A DNA stretch of 35,440 bases from CAZEMR01 sp964513465 (GTDB lineage Bacteria > Bacteroidota > Ignavibacteria > Kapaibacteriales > UBA2268). The position numbers and the translations under genes are program-made. Position 1 is the stretch's first letter, and the number at the start of each line of letters is the position of its first letter. A model generated the notes under the pieces. The model saw only the letters and a program-made list of their open reading frames with translations. It had not been told where the DNA came from and did no database searches. Location: NCBI GenBank assembly GCA_964513465.1, contig CAZEMR010000029.1, positions 1-35,440 of the forward strand, written 5' to 3'. Positions 8,459 to 17,058 of this stretch are shown here, piece after piece.

Positions 8459-9059
8459 CAGCCTCCCGCTGCATTTTACGAATAAAATACACCAGCGCGC
8501 GCCGATCGAAATCATCCAGCTTATAATCGACCGGGAACATCAAATTCTGTCCCGCGCTGAGTATGTGATATAGTCTCGCATCAGATTTGGCGCGTGTTTC
8601 AGACGATGTAAGATCAGGCGGCGAGGGGAAACCTTCTTCGTCCGGACTGGTTTCTACGAGAGTAATAACGCTGCCATCGGCATGACCCGTAACTCCATGG
8701 CAGGGCGTACAATGCGTGTTATATTTAAGCTCAGCTCTTCGAAGAATGATCGAATCTGGTTTATATATATATTTGAATATTTCTTTTGCTTTTTCGATTT
8801 CCGTCTGATGGAGATCATATTTTTGACCTTTTCGGGGTATCACGCCATCCGGTATAGTAAAATAAAATGACGATGATTCTAAGCTGACAAATGTTTGCGG
8901 TTGTACGATATTTGTATTAACCATATCGTCGATAATGAATCCTCTGCGATCATCATGGCTTATCTGCCATACGTCGGAATTTAGCACAGCGAACCAAATA
9001 TAAACAGCAAACGGCGCAATAAATAATAAAATCAGCGATATAATGATTTTTTTATTCAC
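8451..9059 (-). CDS. actE: Alternative complex III subunit ActE, monoheme cytochrome c
   Basis: 202 aa. An N-terminal hydrophobic segment (about 4-26) anchors or exports it; there is no lipobox Cys, unlike acylated ActE proteins known from other Bacteroidetes. One heme c motif, CTPCH (117-121), is followed by Met174 in QNLMFPVDY, a likely axial ligand. ActE is the periplasmic monoheme subunit that probably hands electrons to the next carrier. The start codon is 1 nt after the actD stop. Typical ActE size and cytochrome fold. Confidence 0.9.
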   Translation of the reverse strand: MNKKIIISLILLFIAPFAVYIWFAVLNSDVWQISHDDRRGFIIDDMVNTNIVQPQTFVSLESSSFYFTIPDGVIPRKGQKYDLHQTEIEKAKEIFKYIYKPDSIILRRAELKYNTHCTPCHGVTGHADGSVITLVETSPDEEGFPSPPDLTSSETRAKSDARLYHILSAGQNLMFPVDYKLDDFDRRALVYFIRKMQREADE

Positions 9060-9060
9060 G

Positions 9061-9528
9061 TTATATTTCTACGCCGCTATATTTATTATTAATTTCAATG
9101 ACTTCCGGAGTTTTCTCAGAGAACACTTTTAAATAAAACGACCCCGATTTATAAATAAAAGTGAAACCTCCATTTGACTCATTTGGCAGATTTGCCTCTG
9201 CGATAAATCGGCCTAAAGCTCCGATCACGCCAGCTAGCGCGCACAGCTCGAAGAGAACAGGCGATGAAATGATAATATTAAAATAATTCATGCCTCCAAT
9301 ATTAACTTTATAATCAACAGCAGCAGTAAACCACATAAAAGCAGCAACAAACACAATACACAAAATGGCACTCGCCAAAGCAAACTTGCCAATTTTTGCA
9401 GAGCTTGACTTATCCGGACTTACGTGATATTCATGAACTTTTATTCCGAGATATTTCAATTCTTGTGCAGCGTTTTTTGCAGAAGACTCCGATTCGAAAT
9501 TTAGTAATATGTAGTCTTTTGTGTTCAT
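9061..9528 (-). CDS. actD: Alternative complex III subunit ActD (DUF3341)
   Basis: 155 aa. An N-terminal soluble alpha/beta part of about 45 residues (YILLNFESESSAKNAAQEL) precedes two membrane helices (about 50-70 and 85-110) and a short soluble tail. This is the DUF3341 layout of ActD, a small peripheral-plus-membrane subunit of complex III without cofactors. It is slightly short for the family (usually about 170-180). The ATG overlaps the actC stop by 4 nt (ATGA), evidence of operon translation. Confidence 0.9.
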   Translation of the reverse strand: MNTKDYILLNFESESSAKNAAQELKYLGIKVHEYHVSPDKSSSAKIGKFALASAILCIVFVAAFMWFTAAVDYKVNIGGMNYFNIIISSPVLFELCALAGVIGALGRFIAEANLPNESNGGFTFIYKSGSFYLKVFSEKTPEVIEINNKYSGVEI

Positions 9529-10802
9529 TTATGATAATATTCCGTTTCCCAAATACTAACAGGTGGGAAATATCTGATGAATCCAATGAACATCAGCATG
9601 AATATGCCAATGCTACCAGCAAATATGCTAAGTTCAGTAATTGTAGGCATATAGCTTCCAGTAATAGAAGAATAATGTGCAGAATATTGCGATGAAATCA
9701 CTATTTCGTATCGTTCGGCCATCATGCCGATATTGATCATTATTGATATAATGAACATCATAGCAGTGTTTTTTCTTATGCGTGAAAAAAGCAGCAGCTG
9801 AGGTAGAGCAAAACAGAATATAGCAACCAGTATAAATACACCACTCTCTAATCTGTTCGTGAATAAATTTGCTTCGGCACTGCTACCTGAAGAAAAAGCA
9901 TGAAAAAATTCGACTGTATAGGAATACCCAATAATCCAGCTCATCGCGATTATTATCTTATTAAGTTTTTCTAAATGCTCTATTTTTATAATATTTATAA
10001 GATTCATAGAATGCCGAAGTATAACGATTAACATAATGACAAATGCACAACCCGAAAGTATAGCTCCGGCAACGAAATACGGCGGAAATATAGTTGAATG
10101 CCAACCTGGCAGCAAAGTGACCGCGAAATCCAGAGATACAATGCTGTGGACAGACACCACCACAGCGGCTGCAATGCCCGCAACTATAGAATATGTATAA
10201 AGATACGCAGACCATTGCTTTGGATTTCCGCTAAAACCCAGACTCAAATGTTTATATATGCGTGCAATATATCTATTTTTCAGTCGATTACGGAGATATG
10301 CCAGATCAGGAAGCAGGCCGATGTAGAAAAATGCAAGCGAGATGATTAAATATGTCATTATCGCAAAAAAGTCCCACTCAAGCGGGGATTTATAATTAGT
10401 CCATACCCCCATTTGATTAGGATATGGAATCAGCCAGTAAAATGCATACCACGGTCTGCCTGTATGAATTAACGGGAATACCGCAGCGATCATTATTGCA
10501 ATTACTGTCATAGCTTCTGCAGACCTGCTCAATGAAGAGCGCCAGTGCTGACCAGCAAGAAAAAGTATAGCAGAAATCAGCGTTCCTGCGTGCGCTATGC
10601 CGACCCAGAAAATAAAGCAGGCGATCATCCACCCCCAACTAATTGTGTTGCTCAGCCCAAATAGACTAATGCCTTGATAAAGTGTATTAAATATCGCAGC
10701 TATTCCTATAATTATCAATATGATAGCTATCCCCAACAGTCTTGGGAATCCGATTCTGTTATCAATATTGCTAATCAATATATTTTTATATTTTTGCTGC
10801 AT
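9525..10802 (-). CDS. actC: Alternative complex III subunit ActC, NrfD-like quinol-oxidising membrane protein
   Basis: 425 aa with about ten transmembrane helices, a member of the NrfD/PsrC family. Conserved segments include PFIW-type first helices (WGWMIACFIFWVGIAHAGTLISAILFL) and the loop HTGRPWYAFYWLIPYPNQMGVWTNYKSPLEWD, which is characteristic of ActC. ActC binds menaquinol on the periplasmic side and passes electrons to the iron-sulfur clusters of ActB. It begins 1 nt after the actB stop. Confident assignment by motif and by position between actB and actD. Confidence 0.94.
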   Translation of the reverse strand: MQQKYKNILISNIDNRIGFPRLLGIAIILIIIGIAAIFNTLYQGISLFGLSNTISWGWMIACFIFWVGIAHAGTLISAILFLAGQHWRSSLSRSAEAMTVIAIMIAAVFPLIHTGRPWYAFYWLIPYPNQMGVWTNYKSPLEWDFFAIMTYLIISLAFFYIGLLPDLAYLRNRLKNRYIARIYKHLSLGFSGNPKQWSAYLYTYSIVAGIAAAVVVSVHSIVSLDFAVTLLPGWHSTIFPPYFVAGAILSGCAFVIMLIVILRHSMNLINIIKIEHLEKLNKIIIAMSWIIGYSYTVEFFHAFSSGSSAEANLFTNRLESGVFILVAIFCFALPQLLLFSRIRKNTAMMFIISIMINIGMMAERYEIVISSQYSAHYSSITGSYMPTITELSIFAGSIGIFMLMFIGFIRYFPPVSIWETEYYHK

Positions 10803-10803
10803 A

Positions 10804-13476
10804 TCACATTATATAATATATTGAAGGTTTTGTCCCGGTTTCAGCGAGAAGATGGTAAGTTTTATTGCTTTCAATTACTTTGAATACAGTTGATCCGGGG
10901 TCATTCAGATCACCAAAAACAATAGCATTAGTCGGACATGCCTGGGCACATGCAACAGTGAAAGAATCAGTCGCCAATGGCTTTCCGGCCGCACTGACTC
11001 TTGCATCCTCTATCCTCTGAACACAAAAAGTACATTTCTCGACTATTCCGCGGGAACGAACTGTCACGTGTGGATTGTTCCTGTATTTTGATTTATCGTC
11101 ATCTAACGACGAATACTGATCATAATTGAATCTGCGTACATTATACGGACAATTCGCCATACAATAACGTGCACCAATACAGCGATTATAAGTCATTTCG
11201 TTGATTCCTTCCGCACTGTGAGAGGTAGCCTGAACAGGACAAACCGGTTCGCATGGCGCGTTTTCGCAATGCTGACAAAGCAGGGGCATAAATCTGTTGT
11301 TTTCCAATTGATTAAGCCTGATCCATTGCATAATCCGGTCTCTGCCGGCCTCTGCAGGGCCGACCACAGGGATGTTATTTTCGCTCTGACAGGCAATAAC
11401 GCAAGCGCCGCATCCGGTGCATCGATTCATATCTATTGCCATAGCCCATTTATGAGATAAATACTTGTAGTTATTTGATATTCCTTTAGTTAGACTTGAT
11501 AATGTAAAGGATTTTTTATCAAAAAACGAAGCTGGATAGCTTATTAATTTTTCAGAATGAAGTGATTTGCCATGAACATTAAGAAAACACCCAAGCATAC
11601 CATATTTCAACATCTTACTTGCATTATATCCTACACTATCTGATCTATTTGGTCTTATGTTGCCATATCCCAATGAGATAGCCATCATACCATCTGCCAT
11701 GTCTTTCAGAATAACAACTGGAATAGCTATGACCTCGGAGTTGGCACAAACATTTGCAAAATCGCCGTCAGAAAGATCGTATTTATTTGCAATATCAGAG
11801 CTTACGCACAGCGAGTTGCCCCATGATTGATTTGTGACAGGGTCTGGAAGTTCGGCGAGCCACTCGACATTCGAAAAGGTACCATCATAAAATGAATGAG
11901 ATGGTCGCGCTATTGCATTGATATTATTATAGTTTATCTCCGTATTCAATAATTCGATCGCATTAGAGACTTTGAGATTCACATTATCTGCCGGCTGTAC
12001 TTTTGTCATGAAAAGGCCATCATGCAGTGCTATTTCCCAGTCGGTTTCAGTCGGGAGGAAATCAGAATAACATGCTCTTATAAAATCTCTATATCTACTA
12101 TGTTTTTCAATAACTTTTGTATCAGCACCAGAAAATGTTCGGAATAGAAATTCCTCCGGAGAGATTGATTCCGGATTGAGTGCCTCTATCGCCGGCTGAC
12201 ATATTGTCACATACCCATCGCTCGTAATTGTGTCAGTCCAACGCTCGAATTTGTGATTTGAAGGAATAATAATTCCGCATTCTGTATCCGTTTCGTTTGG
12301 TATCAAAGAAATCGAAATTCTTCTATTCTTGTCTATCCTGTTGATTTTATTGATGATAGAATCATCGAGAAAATAGTATGCATTATTTTCAAAGAAAGAA
12401 ATTGAAGCGATATCGCCGCTGTCAAGTTTTCTTACTAACTCATTAATATACTTAGATTTATCATCGCTATTGGGTTTAATGCGCGAAAATGATAGTAATC
12501 CTGAATGGAATGCTCCGCTGAAGTAATTGATAACTGCTGCAACTGCATGGACTTCGGCTGGCATGATCTCTCCGGCAAGCACTATAGGCGCTTTAGCTTT
12601 GATCAAGCTGGCAAGAATATCATTTGCGGTAAATTCATCGGCAATACAATTATATTCCAATGCATTATGCAAATCATTTGATAAATATTTCAAGTATGCT
12701 CTGCATAGATATTTTGCCGTACCGACGAGCTCCTGATAATTCATCGGGAATCGATTTTTAGCGAAACAACCCGTTGTTGTAGCATCCGGCTCGAGAACGT
12801 CAATATATGGTATCTCATTATCATTCAATTGAGTAGAGTAATTAAGCGAAAAGCGGTCTGTGCCAAGAAAGTCCGACCCCAGCGATAAAATATAATCACA
12901 ATTGCTCAAATCTGGCATAAACTCTGCGTTTATACCGAAAATTTTCTGATTCACTCCTGCTTCAGGAGAGAAAAATGGCGGCAACTTGTAGAATTTGAGA
13001 GACTTATAATTTTCTTCTATTGTCCTGATCATTTGGTTATAAGTTGGAGAACAATGTTCATCAATAATTATAGCTGTCTCTTTGTTATTAGCGATATTTT
13101 CTAATATCTGCTCACGAAAAGCCGCGATACATTCATCTATAGTTGAATTGTATCCGGCGATTTCCGGCGAGCGAAATCTATCTGGATCATATAACGAATA
13201 TATTTCCGACTGCATATATTTTGATGATTTACCTTGACTTACCGGATGCATTGGATTGCCCTCGATCTTAATTGGCCTGTCGGCGACAGTTTTGATGAGA
13301 GTCCCTGTTGTATTGTTTTTTAATGGTATTGCTGTTGCGATGTAATTTATATTCCCCGGATCGAGATATTCCTTCGGATAAACGCGGGGAAATATCTTTT
13401 CATCGGGGCGTCTGCAGCCGGTAAACGCCATTGCCATGCCCGCGGCTGTAAGCGATATGAAGTCCCGGCGCCGCAT
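10804..13476 (-). CDS. actB: Alternative complex III subunit ActB, fused molybdopterin-oxidoreductase-like and four-cluster ferredoxin protein
   Basis: 890 aa from the chosen start. The N-terminus (MRRRDFISLTAAGMAMAFTGC) combines a twin-arginine signal with a lipobox Cys, so it is probably exported folded and lipid-anchored. Residues about 40-660 are a molybdopterin-oxidoreductase-like domain which in ACIII is known to lack the cofactor. The C-terminal ferredoxin part holds CTGCGACVIAC, CQHCENAPCEPVCP, CIGARYCMANCPYNVRRFN and CTFC...CAQACP, ligands for three [4Fe-4S] and one [3Fe-4S] cluster in the family. The start at 13476 overlaps the actA stop (TGATG); in-frame Met codons at 13488 and 13497 are alternatives. 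It accepts electrons from ActC and passes them to the heme subunits. Confidence 0.93.
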   Translation of the reverse strand: MRRRDFISLTAAGMAMAFTGCRRPDEKIFPRVYPKEYLDPGNINYIATAIPLKNNTTGTLIKTVADRPIKIEGNPMHPVSQGKSSKYMQSEIYSLYDPDRFRSPEIAGYNSTIDECIAAFREQILENIANNKETAIIIDEHCSPTYNQMIRTIEENYKSLKFYKLPPFFSPEAGVNQKIFGINAEFMPDLSNCDYILSLGSDFLGTDRFSLNYSTQLNDNEIPYIDVLEPDATTTGCFAKNRFPMNYQELVGTAKYLCRAYLKYLSNDLHNALEYNCIADEFTANDILASLIKAKAPIVLAGEIMPAEVHAVAAVINYFSGAFHSGLLSFSRIKPNSDDKSKYINELVRKLDSGDIASISFFENNAYYFLDDSIINKINRIDKNRRISISLIPNETDTECGIIIPSNHKFERWTDTITSDGYVTICQPAIEALNPESISPEEFLFRTFSGADTKVIEKHSRYRDFIRACYSDFLPTETDWEIALHDGLFMTKVQPADNVNLKVSNAIELLNTEINYNNINAIARPSHSFYDGTFSNVEWLAELPDPVTNQSWGNSLCVSSDIANKYDLSDGDFANVCANSEVIAIPVVILKDMADGMMAISLGYGNIRPNRSDSVGYNASKMLKYGMLGCFLNVHGKSLHSEKLISYPASFFDKKSFTLSSLTKGISNNYKYLSHKWAMAIDMNRCTGCGACVIACQSENNIPVVGPAEAGRDRIMQWIRLNQLENNRFMPLLCQHCENAPCEPVCPVQATSHSAEGINEMTYNRCIGARYCMANCPYNVRRFNYDQYSSLDDDKSKYRNNPHVTVRSRGIVEKCTFCVQRIEDARVSAAGKPLATDSFTVACAQACPTNAIVFGDLNDPGSTVFKVIESNKTYHLLAETGTKPSIYYIM

Positions 13477-14177
13477 CAGTAGTGACATCCCGAGCATTGT
13501 TCTACTGCAGTTGATGGCCCGAAAGGCAGTTCAAAAGGGACATTCGGCACGTCGCCTGCGAGACTGTCGGACATCAGACCGTATTGCGGACGTGTTTTTG
13601 GATATGAGACGATCCAATAGTCGAAGCCATACCAGTCGCGAGTCTGTATCCCGCTGATATTTCTGGCGTTTATGAGATATTCGACAGGCTGCCGATGACA
13701 GTCCAGACACCAGCTCATCGAAAGCGAACGATCCTGGCGTGCGGCGTCGAGCGAATCCACAATACCATGGCAGGAAGCGCAGTCAATCTCGGCGCGGAGG
13801 TGTACGTCGTGGCGAAATCTGACATAATCAGGCAATTTATTTACTTTTGCCCATTCGATTGGTAAATCGTTGTCATAACTATAATTTAGCGGCCTCAGTC
13901 GCGGGTCGTCAACCAACAATGCGATATGACACCTCATACATTCGTAAGTCGTTGGGATCACAGCATGTTCACTGGTTTCTGCAGAGTAATGGCAAAACAA
14001 GCATTTGATACCGAATTTGCCCGCGTGTGTTTTGTGAGAAAATTCGATCGGCTGTTTGGGTTGATAGCCAATATTGGAGCCATAATATATATATGCTTCG
14101 CTGAAAGCGGCAATGACCATAAGCCCCCATATCGGCGATATAAATATCATATATCTCAATATTTTAGATTTAGTCAT
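13476..14177 (-). CDS. actA: Alternative complex III subunit ActA, pentaheme cytochrome c
   Basis: 233 aa. One N-terminal membrane helix (about 10-30) anchors a periplasmic domain with five CxxCH heme motifs at 59-63, 80-84, 133-137, 157-161 and 228-232; the last ends one residue before the C-terminus. Five hemes and this length match ActA. Several additional His (FSHKTH, RHDVH) are likely distal ligands. It is the first gene of the actABCDEF operon, divergent from the multiheme cytochrome at 14400, with a 222-bp shared upstream region. The ribosome site is weak. Confidence 0.95.
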   Translation of the reverse strand: MTKSKILRYMIFISPIWGLMVIAAFSEAYIYYGSNIGYQPKQPIEFSHKTHAGKFGIKCLFCHYSAETSEHAVIPTTYECMRCHIALLVDDPRLRPLNYSYDNDLPIEWAKVNKLPDYVRFRHDVHLRAEIDCASCHGIVDSLDAARQDRSLSMSWCLDCHRQPVEYLINARNISGIQTRDWYGFDYWIVSYPKTRPQYGLMSDSLAGDVPNVPFELPFGPSTAVEQCSGCHY

Positions 14178-14399
14178 AATAAAAAGAGTGTATTAGCCGA
14201 ATCTAAATAAAATCTTCGTAAGTCATATATATGGAATTGATTGAAAAATTTACTTGCTATTTTCGGTCAAATTCCGTATTTAAAGTTCATGATTCTCTGC
14301 ATTCAGCGAATTTAACTATTTAAAATCCTGTTTACAAGTTTATTCTCGCAGTTCTTAAACCCAGTTTCGAAATAAATATTACTATATCCGGAGTCCATG
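14178..14399. promoter_or_regulatory. Divergent control region between act operon and cytochrome genes
   Basis: An AT-rich 222-bp spacer must carry promoters for actA (minus) and the multiheme cytochrome (plus). GGAG at 14390-14393 is the plus-strand ribosome site. I found no FNR/CRP-like TTGAT-N4-ATCAA palindrome and no other clear operator, so co-regulation is only inferred from the layout. Confidence 0.5.
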
Positions 14400-15743
14400 A
14401 TGAAGCGTACTCTTCTCTTATTGTTTGCGATCATGTTTCTGGCTGCCGTCGGTTACTCGCTGATTACAGCCGAGGAAAAAGCAAAATATGAATACGACGA
14501 TTTCCAGACCCCGGAATACTGCGGAGCTTCGTGCCACAAGGACTTCTATCAGCAGTGGAAGGAAGCTATGATGTCGCAGGCATACACGCATCACTGGGAC
14601 GAAATCGAGTACTTCAAGCTCGCGGTGCCACATACTTATAAAGACGAAAAGGTGGCCGAAGTGCGAGACGGATGCAATGGCTGCCACGCGCCAATCTCGT
14701 TTCTGGTGGGCGATACTCCCCCGCCCAAGCCTGAGGAAAACAGCCGAGCCAATGAATCCGTATCCTGCGAAGTATGTCATTTAATTAGTGGATACGAGGG
14801 CGATACTCCTTATAATTATAATTATATAATCGAGCCTGGCAAAACAAAATACAGCTCGCGCGAGGGCAAAACCAAATCGCCCAATCATGAAATTAAAGTG
14901 ACAGAGCTGCATAAAAAGGCGGAATTCTGCGGAATTTGTCATAATGAAAAAAGTCCATATGGCGTTTGGGTTAAAAGCACTCACCTTGAATGGAAGGAAG
15001 GGCCGTATGCGAAAGAAGGCGTGCAATGCCAGGATTGCCATATGATGAAAACCCAAATGAAAACAGCCGTGATGGGCGCGGAATATGCCGACGCACGCAC
15101 GCATTTTTTCCCAGGCGCTCACGATCCGGGCAAGGTCGAGGGCACAATCGAACTGCAGGTATACCCAGATATTCGCGAGGCCGAGCCTGGGCTGCCGGTG
15201 AAATTTACGGTAGCGCTGTTCAATCAGAAAACAGGACACAAATTCCCGACGGGCTCTGTTGAGGACAGAATCGTCTGGCTGCACGTGGAAGCTAAAGATA
15301 AAAACGGCAAGACTTATCACCTGCCGGTCAATAAAAAAGGCTTCGAGGGCGAGGAATATACAATTGCGGATAAATCTCTGGCATATCAGGACATGGGCGT
15401 GCCGCTCGAGATAGATAATTTCGAAGGCGTTCGACGCGAAGAAGTCCCAGTGGGCGACCGGATTTTCCGGATGCCATATTTCGATCCCGAGGGACGGATG
15501 ACTATTATGCAATGGAATACCAAATCCCTCGGTGTGGATTATCGCATCGGGCCGCGGGAAACGGTGCTGGAGCATTACACATTCAAAATTCCATACGAAG
15601 TGCCGCCGGGCAAGCTAACCGTAACCGCATCAATGTATTACAGGAAATTAGTCAAGCCGGTGGCAGAGTATCTCGAAGTGCCTGCCGAAGAATATGAAGC
15701 AATCAAAGTTAATGAACACAGCACGGAAATCACTGTTTATTAA
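14400..15743 (+). CDS. Multiheme cytochrome c (c554-like) with C-terminal beta domain
   Basis: 447 aa from the second of two adjacent ATGs, which sits 6 nt after GGAG (the first, at 14397, only 3 nt). Signal peptide about 1-24. Numbered from the first ATG, canonical CxxCH motifs are at 93, 124, 178 and 211; an unusual CX3CH (CGASCH, 42-47) precedes them in exactly the place where the c554-type family has its first heme, followed by the typical KDFYQQWKEAMMSQAY. The C-terminal half (about 235-448) is a beta-rich domain with TGHKFPTGS, a motif common in this cytochrome family. It is a likely periplasmic electron carrier or reductase. It is divergent from actA and 18 nt before a heme-barrel gene, suggesting joint function. 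The electron acceptor is unknown. Confidence 0.85.
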   Translation: MKRTLLLLFAIMFLAAVGYSLITAEEKAKYEYDDFQTPEYCGASCHKDFYQQWKEAMMSQAYTHHWDEIEYFKLAVPHTYKDEKVAEVRDGCNGCHAPISFLVGDTPPPKPEENSRANESVSCEVCHLISGYEGDTPYNYNYIIEPGKTKYSSREGKTKSPNHEIKVTELHKKAEFCGICHNEKSPYGVWVKSTHLEWKEGPYAKEGVQCQDCHMMKTQMKTAVMGAEYADARTHFFPGAHDPGKVEGTIELQVYPDIREAEPGLPVKFTVALFNQKTGHKFPTGSVEDRIVWLHVEAKDKNGKTYHLPVNKKGFEGEEYTIADKSLAYQDMGVPLEIDNFEGVRREEVPVGDRIFRMPYFDPEGRMTIMQWNTKSLGVDYRIGPRETVLEHYTFKIPYEVPPGKLTVTASMYYRKLVKPVAEYLEVPAEEYEAIKVNEHSTEITVY

Positions 15744-15761
15744 TATATTTAAGGTCTATTT

Positions 15762-16943
15762 ATGAAAAAAATTGCCGCATTATTTCTGTCTGCATTTCTG
15801 ATAGTTATTATTTATGCAGAAACTGCGAGCGCCATTCCGGCGTTTGCGCGAAAATATTCAATGACGTGCCAGACATGTCACTCGCCGACTCCCCGGCTGA
15901 AGGATTATGGCGATGATTTTGCGGGCAATGGATTCCAGCTTTCCGACAAGGAAGCTCCGAGGTATTATCAGGAAACGGGCGATCCGATCCTGTCGCTTAT
16001 CCGCGACTTCCCGATAGCTGTCCGCTTCGATGGGTTTATTTCATACAACAACGGTAATTCGGATATTTCGGATGTGCAGACGCCCTATCTGATGAAGCTA
16101 ATGTCGGGCGGCGCAATCACAGACGACATAGCCTATTATTTCTATTTTTATCTGAGCGAACACGGCGAGATTGCCGGAATCGAAGACGCATATATTATGT
16201 TCAATGATATTTTCGATATTGATTTCGATATTTACCTCGGTCAGTTCCAGGTCTCCGATCCCCTGTTCAAGCGCGAGCTGAGGCTGACACTCGAGGATTA
16301 TCACGTCTACACCGCCACACCCGGCCAGTCGAATATCAATCTGAAATACGACAAGGGAATCATGATGACCTTCGGATTTGATACCGGCACGGATATAATC
16401 TTCGAAATCCTGAATGGCAATGGCATCGGCGAGACAAATTCTCAGGGCAATTTTGACAAAGATAAATATAAGAACTTCGCCGGACGAATCTCGCAGAGCA
16501 TCGGGGATTTCCTTCGGATCGGCGCATTCGGGTATTATGGTAAAGAAATCAATCAAGCGCCAGCCGGCGGCGAATTCGAAAACCGTATGTGGCTCGCCGG
16601 ACCGGATATAACGCTCGCTCTGGGCGATATGCTCGAGCTTAACGGGCAGTATATCACGCGTAATGATGGAACTATGTATATGGCCGGATCTGAAGTTAAG
16701 GATTCGAAAACCGACGCCGCCCTTGCCGAATTAATCATAACCCCAATGGGAGACGAAAGCCGCATTTATGGCGTTGCAATGTATAACTGGATCGATTCGG
16801 ATTTCGACGCTCTCGATTATCAGTCGGTCACAGGCCATATCGGCTATCTGCTTCGGCGAAATCTGCGGCTGGTGGCGGAATATACACAGAATATGACCGA
16901 CGAATACGGGAAATTTTCAGTAGGATTCGTCAGCGCATTTTAA
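15762..16943 (+). CDS. Predicted outer-membrane beta-barrel protein with N-terminal heme c motif
   Basis: 393 aa. Signal peptide about 1-24 (cleavage near ASA-IP), then PAFARKYSMTCQTCHSPTP with a single CxxCH at about 36-40, and a GNGFQ segment typical of a widespread but poorly characterised family of heme-motif proteins. The remainder consists of alternating aromatic/polar strands with a terminal Phe (GFVSAF), the usual outer-membrane barrel signal. A covalent heme at the periplasmic mouth of a porin-like barrel would suit electron transfer across the outer membrane, but no barrel or heme has been shown here. AAGG 8 nt before ATG; 18 nt after the multiheme cytochrome, so the two form an operon. 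Confidence 0.75.
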   Translation: MKKIAALFLSAFLIVIIYAETASAIPAFARKYSMTCQTCHSPTPRLKDYGDDFAGNGFQLSDKEAPRYYQETGDPILSLIRDFPIAVRFDGFISYNNGNSDISDVQTPYLMKLMSGGAITDDIAYYFYFYLSEHGEIAGIEDAYIMFNDIFDIDFDIYLGQFQVSDPLFKRELRLTLEDYHVYTATPGQSNINLKYDKGIMMTFGFDTGTDIIFEILNGNGIGETNSQGNFDKDKYKNFAGRISQSIGDFLRIGAFGYYGKEINQAPAGGEFENRMWLAGPDITLALGDMLELNGQYITRNDGTMYMAGSEVKDSKTDAALAELIITPMGDESRIYGVAMYNWIDSDFDALDYQSVTGHIGYLLRRNLRLVAEYTQNMTDEYGKFSVGFVSAF

Positions 16944-17058
16944 TTATTTTCGTAAAGCTAATTATTAGTATTAGTTAAACTTAATTTTTTATTTGGAAAC
17001 GCTTTATTATATTAACAGAACTAAAAAGTTCCATTTAAAAAATTAATGGAATCCTTTG

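Noticed and set aside
10804..13476. Functional molybdoenzyme (ActB N-terminal domain)
   Set aside because: The gene order and fused ferredoxin are those of ActB, whose domain is known to lack the cofactor.
17018..17031. GAACT-AAAA-AGTTC hairpin before the OprB-like gene
   Set aside because: Only 5 bp of stem; too weak to call an operator or terminator.
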